64,000 nucleotides of DNA from Pseudomonas tolaasii NCPPB 2192 (GCF_002813445.1 NZ_PHHD01000001.1:434001-498000), one strand, 5' to 3'. Positions 20,596 to 34,653 are shown, numbered from the stretch's first letter. The notes: a model not told the origin generated them from the letters alone. Numbers and translations: made by a program.

Positions 20596-21246
20596 TTAAA
20601 GACGCTCTTCACTCGCGGCGCCTTCGATACCGCGGAACCCTCGCGCCAACAGGTATTGCTCGCGAGACCGGTCCCGGGAAGAGTCCGGCTTGCGCATCTG
20701 CACCTTGTCGAACAGCTTGCGGATGTTCTTGTGGTACTCGTCAAAACCTTCCCCCTGGAAGACCTTGACCAGGAAATCGCCTCCCGGACGCAATACCCGA
20801 CCCGCCAGATCCAGCGCCAACTCGCACAGGAACATGGCTCGCGGCATATCAACAGCCGGTAATCCACTCATATTGGGGGCCATGTCGGAAATCACAAGGT
20901 CTACCTGCGAATTTCCCACGGCTTCCAGAATTTCAGCCAACACGGCGTCCTGGGTAAAGTCACCGTGAACAAAGGTCACATCCGGGATGCTGTCCATCTC
21001 AAGGATGTCGGACGCGATCAGCCGGCCTTGCCCGCCAATCAGACGACTGGCCACCTGGGACCAGCCACCCGGGGCCGCGCCCAGGTCAATCACGCTCATG
21101 CCGGGGCGAAACAGTTTGTCCTTGTCCTGCAGTTCCAGCAGCTTGTAGCTGGCTCGGGAACGGTAGCCGTCCTTCTGCGCCTTTTTGACGTAAGGATCGT
21201 TGAAATGTTCTTGTAGCCACTTAAGACTGGTTTTGGAACGGGCCAC
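20596..21246 (-). CDS. rlmE: 23S rRNA (uridine(2552)-2'-O)-methyltransferase
   Basis: Protein of 216 residues (FtsJ/RrmJ). It methylates U2552 in the ribosomal A-site loop and helps 50S assembly; heat-inducible in E. coli. Motifs: RSRASYKLLEL (catalytic Lys), DLGAAPGGWSQVA (SAM binding), VDLVISDMAPNMSG (Asp) and FLVKVFQGEGFDEY (Lys and Glu). It lies upstream of ftsH as usual, separated by 190 nt without a clear gene, and is divergent from yhbY. Confidence 0.96.
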   Translation of the reverse strand: MARSKTSLKWLQEHFNDPYVKKAQKDGYRSRASYKLLELQDKDKLFRPGMSVIDLGAAPGGWSQVASRLIGGQGRLIASDILEMDSIPDVTFVHGDFTQDAVLAEILEAVGNSQVDLVISDMAPNMSGLPAVDMPRAMFLCELALDLAGRVLRPGGDFLVKVFQGEGFDEYHKNIRKLFDKVQMRKPDSSRDRSREQYLLARGFRGIEGAASEERL

Positions 21247-21352
21247 GGGCCACCTCGAAAAATAAAACGGGTCGTGATTAACTGGGCGGTCCCGGACTCG
21301 CTCGGGTAAACTGGCCGCCGCTTTTTACAAGATCAGACGCAGGGGTCAGATT

Positions 21353-21661
21353 ATGCCGCTCACTCAAGAGCAGAAGAAACAGTACAAATCCATTGGCCAC
21401 CATCTGAAACCAGTTCTGATTGTGGCAGACAACGGTTTGACTGAAGGTGTGTTAGCCGAATTCGAACGCGCATTGAACGATCATGAACTGATCAAGATCA
21501 AGGTCAACATCCTCGACCGCGAAGCGCGCCTGGCTGCCATCGCAGAACTGTGCAAGGTTGGCAAAGCAGACCTGGTTCAGGTCATCGGCAAGATGGCGCT
21601 GCTGTATCGCAAGAACTTCAGCGTCAACAAGCAACTGTCGAACGTACACCGCTTCAAGTAA
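21353..21661 (+). CDS. yhbY: YhbY-family RNA-binding protein (CRM domain)
   Basis: Protein of 102 residues made of one CRM domain, with LKPVLIVADNGLTEGVLAEFERAL, HELIKIKV and the GKMALLYRK loop. The family associates with the pre-50S subunit. A ribosome site (CAGGGG) precedes the ATG. It is divergent from rlmE, a conserved pairing that suggests shared control of 50S maturation. Confidence 0.93.
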   Translation: MPLTQEQKKQYKSIGHHLKPVLIVADNGLTEGVLAEFERALNDHELIKIKVNILDREARLAAIAELCKVGKADLVQVIGKMALLYRKNFSVNKQLSNVHRFK

Positions 21662-21670
21662 CAAAAAGGG

Positions 21671-22075
21671 TCATGGGCGTGCTTCGCGCGCCCTGCCACT
21701 CCATCCTGGCGCGGGCTGCAAAACCAGCACCAGACCGGAGAACCCTAGCACAAGATAGCTGAATAGCTGCCAGCGCAACGCTTCCGGCAGCCACATATGC
21801 ACCACGCAAAACATTGCGCACGCATACAGCGCCATCAACAGCAGTTGGCCGCGAATATCCCGCCACAAACTCTCCAAGCCCTCGGCCTTGATCAGCACCA
21901 GCACCTGGAGCGTTACGCACGCCGCTGCAAAACCCACCAGCAACGCACTAAGCAATCCATCAACCTCATCGATCAGCAACGGCGCCAAGCCAATCAGACC
22001 CAACGCCGGCAACACGCCAATGTGCAACAACCACAGGCCGCCCACCCAGAGCATCTGGGAGAGCTGCCAAAGCAT
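21671..22075 (-). CDS. DUF4149-type small membrane protein
   Basis: About 134 residues with four predicted membrane segments. WQLSQMLWVGGLWLLHIGVLPALGL at the N-terminus matches the family pattern LW..GLWLLHF..LP. No function is known. The ATG at 22075 directly abuts a 9-bp hairpin, so the ribosome site is unclear; an internal ATG at 22054 and a TTG at 22126 overlapping greA are alternatives. It lies downstream of greA, probably the last gene of carA-carB-greA. Confidence 0.7.
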   Translation of the reverse strand: MLWQLSQMLWVGGLWLLHIGVLPALGLIGLAPLLIDEVDGLLSALLVGFAAACVTLQVLVLIKAEGLESLWRDIRGQLLLMALYACAMFCVVHMWLPEALRWQLFSYLVLGFSGLVLVLQPAPGWSGRAREARP

Positions 22076-22098
22076 GGCGCCCGCACGAAGCGGGCGCC
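22076..22098 (-). promoter_or_regulatory. 9-bp hairpin between greA and the DUF4149 gene
   Basis: GGCGCCCGC / GCGGGCGCC with a 5-nt loop fills the space from 5 nt after the greA stop to the base next to the downstream ATG. There is no T-tract. It would hide the translation start region of the next gene. Confidence 0.55.
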
Positions 22099-22103
22099 GC
22101 CTT

Positions 22104-22576
22104 TCAGACGTGACGAACTTCAACAATCTCGTACTCGGTTACGCCACCTGGCGTTTTAACAACCACCACATCACCCTCTTCCTTGGCAATCAAGGCACGG
22201 GCCAGTGGGGAACCGACAGAGATTTTGCCGAGTTTGAAGTCAGCTTCGTCTTCGCCAACGATGTGGTAAACCACACTTTCGTCAGTTTCAACGTTGGCGA
22301 TTTCCACGGTCGTGCCGAAAATCACCTTGCCGGTCTTCGGAATGGTCGTCACATCGATGACCACCGAGTTCTGCAGGCGACCTTCGATGTCACGAATACG
22401 CGCCTCGACCATACCCTGCTGCTCGCGGGCAGCGTGGTATTCGGCGTTTTCCTTCAAGTCACCCAGCTCGCGGGCCGTCCCGATGTCCTGGCTCAGCTTC
22501 GGACGGACGACCTTGGTCAGGTGGGCGTGCTCCTCTTCCAGGGCTTTGAAGCCCTGGACAGTCATTGGGTATTTGG

Positions 22577-22580
<4 letters not shown>
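22104..22580 (-). CDS. greA: Transcription elongation factor GreA
   Basis: Protein of 158 residues that rescues backtracked RNA polymerase by stimulating transcript cleavage. The N-terminal coiled coil carries the acidic tip (GDLKENAEYHAAREQQ) and the C-terminal globular domain has GSPLARALIAKEEGD. The ATG overlaps the carB stop by 4 nt (ATGA), showing translational coupling in carA-carB-greA, as known from P. aeruginosa. Confidence 0.97.
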
Positions 22581-25798
<3,218 letters not shown>

Positions 25799-25903
25799 GG
25801 GTTTGTCACTCAAATCCGCAGGTCAGTCGGCAAGCCGTCTTGAACAATCTTTGATGAGCCGGCGGGGGCCACCGAAAACCAGGGCCGCCCGCAGGCCGCT
25901 CAG

Positions 25904-27040
25904 TCAGCGTCGCTTGGCCATCTCATTGATGAAACGGTCGAACAGCGGCGCTACGTCGTTCGGGCCCGGGCTCGCTTCAGGGTGGCCCTGGAAGCTGAAC
26001 GCGCTCTTGTCGGTACGCTCGATGCCTTGCAGGGAGCCGTCGAACAGCGACTTGTGAATGGCGCGCACGTTGCTCGGCAAGGTGGCTTCATCCACCGCAA
26101 AACCGTGGTTCTGGCTGGTGATCATGACGACGCCAGTGTCCAGGTCTTGTACGGGGTGGTTGGCACCGTGGTGGCCGTGACCCATTTTCAGGGTCTTGGC
26201 GCCGGACGCCAGGGCCAGCAGTTGGTGACCGAGGCAGATGCCGAATACCGGAATCTCGGTTTCCAGCACGTCCTTGATCGCCTGAATGGCGTAGTCGCAA
26301 GGCTCAGGATCACCCGGGCCGTTGGACAGGAACACGCCGTCCGGTTGCAGGGCCAGCACGTCGCTGGCCGGGGTTTGCGCCGGGACCACGGTCACGCGGC
26401 AGCCGCGTTCGACCAGCATGCGCAGGATGTTGTACTTGACGCCGTAGTCATAAGCGACAACGTGATAAGGCAACTCGCCGGCTTCGATGGTCGCGTGGCT
26501 GTCGGTCTTCAAGTCCCAGACAGTGGAGCGCCACTCGTACTTCTCTTTAACACTGACAACTTTCGCCAGGTCCATGCCTTTCAGGCCAGGGAAACCTTGC
26601 GCTGCGGCAATCGCCGCCTCTTCGGAGATATTGTCACCGACCATGATGCAGCCGTTCTGCGAACCTTTTTCACGCAGGATGCGTGTCAGGCGGCGCGTGT
26701 CGATACCTGCGATTGCCACAACGTTGTTGGCTTTCAGGTAATCGGACAGCGACATCGTGTTACGCCAGTTGCTCGCAACCAGTGGCAGGTCACGAATCAC
26801 CAGACCGGCCGACCAGACGCGATCAGACTCGACGTCTTCCGGTGTAGTACCGGTGTTGCCGATGTGCGGATAGGTCAGGGTAACGATCTGTTGGGCGTAG
26901 GAAGGATCGGTAAGGATTTCCTGATAGCCGGTCATGGCAGTGTTAAACACTACCTCACCAACGGTTTGACCGTCGGCTCCAATGGCTTCGCCGCGAAAAA
27001 TGCTGCCATCAGCAAGGGCGAGTATGGCTGGCTTAGTCAA
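25904..27040 (-). CDS. carA: Carbamoyl-phosphate synthase small subunit (TTG start)
   Basis: Glutamine amidotransferase subunit of 378 residues feeding ammonia to CarB. The class I triad is visible: Cys in GICLGHQLLAL, and His and Glu in FQGHPEASPG. The start is the TTG at 27038-27040: it gives the family N-terminus TKPAILALADGSIFRGEA and follows a strong GGGAGG at 6 nt spacing. The next upstream start would run through the leader hairpin. The 105-nt gap to carB holds no gene, unlike P. aeruginosa, where a small ORF lies between carA and carB. Confidence 0.96.
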   Translation of the reverse strand: MTKPAILALADGSIFRGEAIGADGQTVGEVVFNTAMTGYQEILTDPSYAQQIVTLTYPHIGNTGTTPEDVESDRVWSAGLVIRDLPLVASNWRNTMSLSDYLKANNVVAIAGIDTRRLTRILREKGSQNGCIMVGDNISEEAAIAAAQGFPGLKGMDLAKVVSVKEKYEWRSTVWDLKTDSHATIEAGELPYHVVAYDYGVKYNILRMLVERGCRVTVVPAQTPASDVLALQPDGVFLSNGPGDPEPCDYAIQAIKDVLETEIPVFGICLGHQLLALASGAKTLKMGHGHHGANHPVQDLDTGVVMITSQNHGFAVDEATLPSNVRAIHKSLFDGSLQGIERTDKSAFSFQGHPEASPGPNDVAPLFDRFINEMAKRR

Positions 27041-27083
27041 GAAGACCTCCCGTAAATAAAGCCTGAAAGGGCGATCGCAGGTG

Positions 27084-27122
27084 TAAAAAAGCGGAGTGAC
27101 GTATGGACACGTCACTCCGCTT
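27084..27122 (-). promoter_or_regulatory. Attenuator-like hairpin in the carA leader
   Basis: Perfect 14-bp stem (AAGCGGAGTGACGT / ACGTCACTCCGCTT, 27089-27102 and 27109-27122) with a 6-nt loop, followed on the - strand by T6. It has intrinsic-terminator form but lies upstream of carA (44 nt before the TTG), separate from the dapB terminator. It could attenuate carAB, or terminate a leader transcript. Confidence 0.65.
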
Positions 27123-27251
27123 ATTCACTGAATTATTCTGCGCGCTTTTAGTGAACACACTAAAGCTGTAGCTTACAGAAAAAGGCTTTTTGGGTCCACC
27201 GCTAATGAGCCTTAAAGGCGCGGGATTGCGACAGGACGTCGCCTGGCGGGC

Positions 27252-27288
27252 AAAAAACGGGCCCAAACAGATGCTTAAGGCCCGGTTT
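27252..27288 (-). terminator. Terminator after dapB
   Basis: CGGGCC / GGCCCG stem (27258-27263 and 27279-27284) with a 15-nt loop and T6 on the - strand, starting about 11 nt after the dapB stop. Confidence 0.75.
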
Positions 27289-27298
27289 TAACTACTGA

Positions 27299-28105
27299 TC
27301 AGTGCAGATCCAGCACGTCGCGCATGTCGTACAGACCAGGCTCTCGCCCTTCCAGCCAGAGCGCAGCACGCACCGCGCCCTTGGCGAATGTCATGCGGCT
27401 GGAGGCCTTGTGCGTGATTTCCAGGCGCTCGCCTTCAGTGGCGAACAGCACCGTGTGATCACCCACCACATCGCCACCGCGCACGGTCGCAAAACCAATG
27501 GTGTCACGCGCACGCGCCCCGGTATGACCTTCACGCCCGTAAACTGCCACTTTCGACAGGTCACGCCCCAGCGCATCGGCAATGGCCTCGCCCATGCGCA
27601 GCGCAGTGCCCGACGGTGCGTCGATCTTGTGGCGGTGATGGGTTTCGATGATCTCGATATCCGCTTCATCACCCAGCACGCGCGCCGCCAGATCCAGCAA
27701 TTTCAGCGACAGGTTCACACCCACGCTGAAGTTGGCTGCGAAGACGACCGGAATATCCTTGCCCGCCTCTACCAGCAGCTGCTTCTGCTCAGCGCTCAAG
27801 CCTGTGGTGCCGATCACCATCGCCTTGCCCGCCTTGCGGCAGAACGCCAGGTTTTTCAGCATCACGTCAGGCAGGGTGAAGTCGATCAGCACATCAAACT
27901 CGTCCGCCACCTGCTCCAGGTTGCCCGACAGCGAAACGCCGATGCGCCCCAGCGACGCCAACTCACCGGCGTCCGCGCCGATCAAGGTGCTGCCAGGGCG
28001 AACAATCGCCGCCGTCAGCCCGGAAGCCGGCGAGCGCTGCTGCACTGCCTCGACCAGCGTCTTGCCCATGCGCCCTGCAGCGCCCATCACGGCTATACGT
28101 CGCAT
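27299..28105 (-). CDS. dapB: 4-hydroxy-tetrahydrodipicolinate reductase
   Basis: Protein of 268 residues in the lysine/diaminopimelate pathway. It has the NAD(P)H-binding start IAVMGAAGRMGKTL, the conserved IGTTGLS, and the substrate site ETHHRHKIDAPSGTALRMGE with catalytic His and Lys. It follows dnaJ by 9 nt, so it is probably also read from the heat-shock operon. Confidence 0.97.
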   Translation of the reverse strand: MRRIAVMGAAGRMGKTLVEAVQQRSPASGLTAAIVRPGSTLIGADAGELASLGRIGVSLSGNLEQVADEFDVLIDFTLPDVMLKNLAFCRKAGKAMVIGTTGLSAEQKQLLVEAGKDIPVVFAANFSVGVNLSLKLLDLAARVLGDEADIEIIETHHRHKIDAPSGTALRMGEAIADALGRDLSKVAVYGREGHTGARARDTIGFATVRGGDVVGDHTVLFATEGERLEITHKASSRMTFAKGAVRAALWLEGREPGLYDMRDVLDLH

Positions 28106-28114
28106 ACTGATTCC

Positions 28115-29239
28115 TTACAAGTCGCCGAAGAAACGCTTAACGCCGTCGAAGAAGCCCGCGGTTTTCGGCGAGTGGGAGTCATCCCCTTCCATCGACCCAC
28201 GGAACTCTTCAAGCAGCTCGCGCTGACGACGGTTCAGGTTGACCGGTGTTTCCACCGCCACACGGCACATCAGGTCGCCGGCACCACCGCCGCGTACCGG
28301 CGCAACGCCTTTGCCACGGATGCGGAACTGCTTGCCGGTCTGCGTACCTTCCGGAATCTTGAGCTTGACCCGACCGTCCAGCGTCGGAATTTCCAGCTCG
28401 CCACCCAGGGCCGCATCAACAAAGCTGATCGGCACTTCGCAGAACAGATGCTTGCCGTCACGCTGGAAGATCGAGTGCTCACGCACATTGATCACCACGT
28501 ACAGATCGCCCGTCGGGCCACCTTGAGTGCCCGCCTCGCCCTCGCCCGACAGGCGAATGCGATCACCGGTGTCCACGCCAGCCGGCACTTTTACCGACAG
28601 GGTTTTGTACTCTTCGACACGGCCTTCGCCGTGGCAGGAATCGCACGGGTCGGAAATGATCTTGCCCTGACCATGGCAGCGCGGACAGGTCTGCTGCACC
28701 GAGAAAAAGCCCTGCTGCATGCGGACCTGACCGATACCGCCGCACGTTGGGCAGGTGATCGGCGAGGAGCCTTTTTTGGCACCCGAGCCGTCGCACGGCT
28801 TGCAGTTGACCAGCGTCGGCACGCGGATATTGACGCTGGTGCCGCGCACGGCTTCTTCCAGATTCAACTCCAGGGTGTAACGCAAGTCGCTGCCGCGCTG
28901 GGCGCCACCACGCTGACCGCCACGGCCGCCGCCGAAGAAGTCACTGAACACATCGCCGAAAATGTCGGAGAAGTTCTGACCACCAAAACCGGCACCGCCG
29001 CCGCCCATGCTCGGGTCGACACCGGCATGACCATACTGGTCGTAGGCCGCGCGCTTATTGGGATCGCTCAAGCATTCGTAGGCTTCGTTAGCCTCTTTGA
29101 ACAAATCTTCGGATTCTTTGCTATCCGGATTACGGTCCGGGTGGTGCTTCATCGCCAGGCGACGGTAGGCCTTCTTCAGGTCCGCCTCGCTGGAGCCGCG
29201 CTCCACACCCAATACTTCGTAATAGTCACGCTTTGCCAT
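28115..29239 (-). CDS. dnaJ: Chaperone DnaJ
   Basis: Hsp40 co-chaperone of 374 residues that delivers substrates to DnaK and stimulates its ATPase. The J domain has the HPD motif (MKHHPDRNP). A Gly/Phe-rich linker (about 75-110) follows, then four zinc-binding repeats: CKPCDGSG, CPTCGGIG, CPRCHGQG and CDSCHGEG. The C-terminal substrate domains complete it. The start MAKRDYYEVLG is chosen over an in-frame start 30 codons upstream. Confidence 0.97.
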   Translation of the reverse strand: MAKRDYYEVLGVERGSSEADLKKAYRRLAMKHHPDRNPDSKESEDLFKEANEAYECLSDPNKRAAYDQYGHAGVDPSMGGGGAGFGGQNFSDIFGDVFSDFFGGGRGGQRGGAQRGSDLRYTLELNLEEAVRGTSVNIRVPTLVNCKPCDGSGAKKGSSPITCPTCGGIGQVRMQQGFFSVQQTCPRCHGQGKIISDPCDSCHGEGRVEEYKTLSVKVPAGVDTGDRIRLSGEGEAGTQGGPTGDLYVVINVREHSIFQRDGKHLFCEVPISFVDAALGGELEIPTLDGRVKLKIPEGTQTGKQFRIRGKGVAPVRGGGAGDLMCRVAVETPVNLNRRQRELLEEFRGSMEGDDSHSPKTAGFFDGVKRFFGDL

Positions 29240-29557
29240 AAGTCTTTGCACTCTTAAGGACGTTCGGCGAGACCCTCCTGAGCCTTGCCAAACTCGTTGA
29301 GCCCCAATACAGGCCCGGACCCAACTCACGTCAATTCAACGATCCTGGTCATTACTGCTTTTTAGCCAGGGACCCGGCCAAAAGTGCGGTATTTACTGCT
29401 CGGAAAGCAGGAGCATTCCCGATCACACCGCCAACACCCGAACGCTGTCGCATGTTGTAAAAATTCGCATACCCCAGACACGCCAACGCGGGAGCAAGCT
29501 CCCGCGCGGCGACATCCTACCAGTCACCGCTTGATAGCGGTCAACCGGGCGACCAAC
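29240..29557. other. dnaK-dnaJ spacer with one palindrome
   Basis: 318 nt without a gene. It holds a perfect palindrome, CGCGGGAGC / GCTCCCGCG (29487-29506). This resembles the short GGGAGCAAGCTCCC repeats common between genes in P. fluorescens-group genomes, and could also serve as the dnaK terminator. No T-run follows it. Confidence 0.55.
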
Positions 29558-31474
<1,917 letters not shown>

Positions 31475-31552
31475 GATTTACTCTCCCGAAACTTTAATTT
31501 GGTTGCCGCAGCAGTGGTGGCTAACTGCGGTAGCACTTAAACGCTTGACTTA

Positions 31553-31581
31553 TAGATGGGGCCGTTACGACTGATTTCAAG
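31553..31581 (-). promoter_or_regulatory. Sigma-32 (heat-shock) promoter of dnaK
   Basis: On the - strand CTTGAAA, 13 nt, CCCCATCTA: a close match to the RpoH consensus CTTGAAA-N11-16-CCCCATNT. The -35 overlaps the stop codon of grpE. The dnaK start lies about 78 nt further on. Confidence 0.85.
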
Positions 31582-32137
31582 CCTGCTCATCAATAGAAGG
31601 TGCAACAGGTGCCGGAGCCTTGCTCACAACCACCATTGCCGGGCGCAACAGGCGACCATTGAGCAGGTAGCCCTTCTGGAACACTTTCAACACGCTGTTC
31701 GGCTCAAGATCATGGCTTTCCTGCATGGCCATGGCTTGATGGTGCTCAGCATTGAACGGCTCGCCGCCTTGCGGATCGACCGCTTCCAACTGATAACGCT
31801 TCAGGGTGTCCTGGAACATTTTCAGGGTCAGTTCGATCCCTTCGCGCATCGGGCGGATGTTTTCGTCATCCGGGTTGGACAACTCAAGGCCACGCTCCAG
31901 GCTGTCGATGATCGGCAGTAAGTCGTTGGCGAATTTTTCCAGCGCGAATTTGTGAGCTTTTTCTACATCCTGCTCGGCACGGCGGCGGACGTTCTGCAGA
32001 TCGGCGGCAACACGCAAAGACTGATCCTGCGCAGCGGCCAATTGCTCTTCGAGCACTTGCACACGAGTCGCCAGTTCATCACCGGCAGCCGAATTGGCGT
32101 CTGGAGTTTGCGTATCCTGCGTCTGTTCGTCAGCCAT
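31577..32137 (-). CDS. grpE: Nucleotide exchange factor GrpE
   Basis: Protein of 186 residues that releases ADP from DnaK. It has an acidic/Gln-rich N-terminus and a long coiled coil (about 25-85). The family motif FANDLLPIIDSLERGLE and the beta domain ending NGRLLRPAMVVVSKAP follow. It is first in the grpE-dnaK-dnaJ order, divergent from recN. Confidence 0.96.
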   Translation of the reverse strand: MADEQTQDTQTPDANSAAGDELATRVQVLEEQLAAAQDQSLRVAADLQNVRRRAEQDVEKAHKFALEKFANDLLPIIDSLERGLELSNPDDENIRPMREGIELTLKMFQDTLKRYQLEAVDPQGGEPFNAEHHQAMAMQESHDLEPNSVLKVFQKGYLLNGRLLRPAMVVVSKAPAPVAPSIDEQA

Positions 32138-32189
32138 AGATTTCTCCTTTCAAAATCATGCGCGAACTCAACTCGCGCTTCTGTTCCGG

Positions 32190-32220
32190 TATATGGGGCC
32201 ACAATTTCCAGGTTCAAGGG
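32190..32220 (-). promoter_or_regulatory. Sigma-32 promoter of grpE
   Basis: On the - strand CCCTTGAA, 14 nt, CCCCATATA, about 50 nt before the grpE start; strong resemblance to the RpoH consensus. Confidence 0.8.
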
Positions 32221-32351
32221 CGCAGGCGTTACCAAAAGTCTTTCAAGTGACGTCGATCAATTCCGAGCCGCTCATTCCTCTTCGCACTAAATAATCCACG
32301 CAATCAAGCAAATCGAGCTAAGCGCCAGGATTGTCAGCGCCAAACAAAACA

Positions 32352-32367
32352 CTGTATAAATAACCAG
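32352..32367 (+). promoter_or_regulatory. LexA (SOS) box of recN
   Basis: CTGTATAAATAACCAG has the CTG-N10-CAG form with an AT-rich centre, 24 nt before the recN ATG. recN is a classic SOS gene. Confidence 0.75.
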
Positions 32368-32391
32368 ACCTCAAGCCTGGGAGCGGCCGTC

Positions 32392-34065
32392 ATGCTCGTG
32401 CACCTGTCCGTACACAACTACGCCATCGTTGAACATCTGGACCTGGAACTGGATCGCGGGATGAGCGTAATCACAGGCGAAACCGGCGCCGGCAAGTCGA
32501 TCATGCTCGACGCCCTGGGCCTGACGCTGGGCGATCGCGCCGACAGCGGCGTGGTGCGCCCCGGTGCCGACAAGGCCGACATCCTGGCCACCTTCGACCT
32601 GGCAGACATCCCTGAAGCCGAAACCTGGCTGGCCGAGCGCGACCTTAATAATGAAGGCCCCTGCATCCTGCGCCGGGTCATCACTGCCGAAGGGCGTTCG
32701 CGCGGCTATATCAACGGCACACCCTGCCCCCTGGGCGACCTTAAATCCCTGGGCGAACTGCTGATCGATATTCACAGCCAGCATGAGCACCAATCCCTGC
32801 TGAAAACCGACACTCATCGCCGGCTGCTCGACGAATATGCAGGCGCCACCGATCTCGCCCGTCAGGTGCAGCTCGCGGCCCAGCGCTGGCGGCAGACACG
32901 CCAGGAGCTGGAGCGCCTATCCAATTCCGGCGACGAGCAGCGCGCTCGCCATCAACTGCTCAGCTATCAGCTTGAAGAGCTGGAAAGCCTGGGCCTGGGT
33001 GAAACCGAACTGGAGCAACTGGAGCAGGAACACAAGAACCTGACCAACGCCGAAACCCTGCTGGGCATTTGCCGCCAGGTGGTGGAGCAATGCAGCGAAA
33101 GCGATTCGGGGAATGTCCTTAATGCACTGACCGCCAGCCTCAACCGGCTGTCCAGCGTGAACAGCGGGTCCGGCTCCCTGAGTGAGGCCACGACCCTGCT
33201 GACCAGCGCGCAAATCCAGGTAGAAGAAGCCGTCGGCGAGCTGAACCGCTTTCTGGATCATTTCGATGCCGACCCGGCGCGCCTGCAGGAAATTGAAGAG
33301 CGCCTGGACACCATTTATACGTTGGCGCGCAAACACCGAATCCAGCCCACCGAAGTGGCAACAATGCAGCAGAAGCTGCTGGATGAAATCGAAACCCTGA
33401 ACGCCAATGACGAATCCATTGAGCGGCTTGGCGAAGAACTCGCTTCTTTTGCTCGTCACTATCAAGAGAAGGCTCGCGAGTTGAGCGATCTGCGCCATCA
33501 GGCTGCCACAGGCCTGGCCGGCGCCGTGGAACAGGAGATTCAGCGGCTGGGCATGCCAGGAGGGCGCTTTACCATCGAGTTGCGTACCAACGCCAGTAAT
33601 GAGCTGCAACCCCATGGGCTTGAACAGGTGGAACTGCTGGTCAGCGCCAATCCCGGCCAACCACTCAAGGCCTTGGCCAAAGTGGCATCCGGTGGCGAGC
33701 TATCGCGGATCAGCCTGGCGATCCAGGTCATTACGGCGCAGACCTCGCGGGTGCCCACACTGGTATTTGACGAAGTGGACGTGGGGATTGGCGGGCCGAC
33801 CGCCGAGATCGTTGGGCAGTTGTTGCGCCGCCTTGGGGATAGAGGCCAGGTACTGACGGTGACTCACCTGCCGCAAGTGGCCGCCCAAGGGCATCAGCAC
33901 TTGTTTGTACACAAGGTACGCGGGAGCGATGCAACGCATACAGCCGTGTCGAAACTGAACAAGTCGGAACGCGTGGAAGAAGTGGCGCGGATGCTGGGCG
34001 GTATCGACCTGACCAAAGAGTCCCTGGCGCACGCGAAAAAAATGGTTGTGGCCGCCAAGGCTTAA
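32392..34065 (+). CDS. recN: DNA repair protein RecN
   Basis: SMC-like ATPase of 557 residues acting in double-strand break repair. The N-terminal Walker A is GETGAGKSIMLDAL (about residues 30-43). Two long coiled-coil arms (about 155-225 and 300-370) flank the hinge. The C-terminal ABC signature KVASGGELSRISLAIQ and Walker B PTLVFDEVDVGIGG are intact. A GGGAG site precedes the ATG. Confidence 0.97.
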   Translation: MLVHLSVHNYAIVEHLDLELDRGMSVITGETGAGKSIMLDALGLTLGDRADSGVVRPGADKADILATFDLADIPEAETWLAERDLNNEGPCILRRVITAEGRSRGYINGTPCPLGDLKSLGELLIDIHSQHEHQSLLKTDTHRRLLDEYAGATDLARQVQLAAQRWRQTRQELERLSNSGDEQRARHQLLSYQLEELESLGLGETELEQLEQEHKNLTNAETLLGICRQVVEQCSESDSGNVLNALTASLNRLSSVNSGSGSLSEATTLLTSAQIQVEEAVGELNRFLDHFDADPARLQEIEERLDTIYTLARKHRIQPTEVATMQQKLLDEIETLNANDESIERLGEELASFARHYQEKARELSDLRHQAATGLAGAVEQEIQRLGMPGGRFTIELRTNASNELQPHGLEQVELLVSANPGQPLKALAKVASGGELSRISLAIQVITAQTSRVPTLVFDEVDVGIGGPTAEIVGQLLRRLGDRGQVLTVTHLPQVAAQGHQHLFVHKVRGSDATHTAVSKLNKSERVEEVARMLGGIDLTKESLAHAKKMVVAAKA

Positions 34066-34094
34066 GCGGGCATTTTCCTCTCTATAGAAAGCAC

Positions 34095-34118
34095 GAAGGC
34101 GACCCAAGGGTCGCCTTC
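34095..34118. terminator. Terminator between recN and fur
   Basis: 11-bp inverted repeat GAAGGCGACCC / GGGTCGCCTTC between convergent genes, followed by catcgttt on the + strand. Confidence 0.7.
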
Positions 34119-34150
34119 CATCGTTTCGCAGAGCACATCTGCGGCGATTT

Positions 34151-34555
34151 TTACTTTTTCTTACGGATGTACAGCACCAGGTTATGGTCCACCAAATCGA
34201 AGCCATGCTCCTCAGCAATCTTGTGCTGCAGCGCTTCAATTTCCGGACTGGTGAACTCGATAACCTCGTTGGTATCCAGATCAACCATGTGGTCGTGATG
34301 ACCACCGTCAGCCAATTCGAACACTGCATGACCGCCGTCGAAATTATGACGAACCACCAGCCCTGCGGCTTCAAACTGGGTCAGCACACGGTAAACCGTG
34401 GCCAGGCCAACGTCCTCGTTAGACTCCATCAGCGCCTTGTAAACATCCTCGGCACTCATGTGGCGCTGCTCAGCAGAATCGAGCATTTGTAGAATCTTGA
34501 CTCGCGGCAAAGTCACTTTAAGACCGGCTTTGCGTAGTTCGCTATTTTCAACCAT
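34151..34555 (-). CDS. fur: Ferric uptake regulator Fur
   Basis: Metal-responsive repressor of 134 residues. A winged-helix DNA-binding domain (about 1-82, with LKVTLPRVKILQML and ATVYRVLTQFEAAGLV) is followed by the dimerisation domain with metal ligands GGHHDHMVDLDTNEVIEF. The C-terminus lacks the CXXC pairs of the E. coli protein, as is usual for Pseudomonas. The start MVENSELRKAG gives the family length; the in-frame start 32 codons upstream would overlap the omlA promoter. Divergent from omlA, a conserved arrangement. Confidence 0.97.
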   Translation of the reverse strand: MVENSELRKAGLKVTLPRVKILQMLDSAEQRHMSAEDVYKALMESNEDVGLATVYRVLTQFEAAGLVVRHNFDGGHAVFELADGGHHDHMVDLDTNEVIEFTSPEIEALQHKIAEEHGFDLVDHNLVLYIRKKK

Positions 34556-34653
34556 GGTTAGCTTTCTCGCGGATGCTGCTTCGCAGCTTCTCTTAATACG
34601 GGTATGATCGGCGTTTACGTTGTCCCAGCCAAGATAGTGGAAGTCGCCCACCG

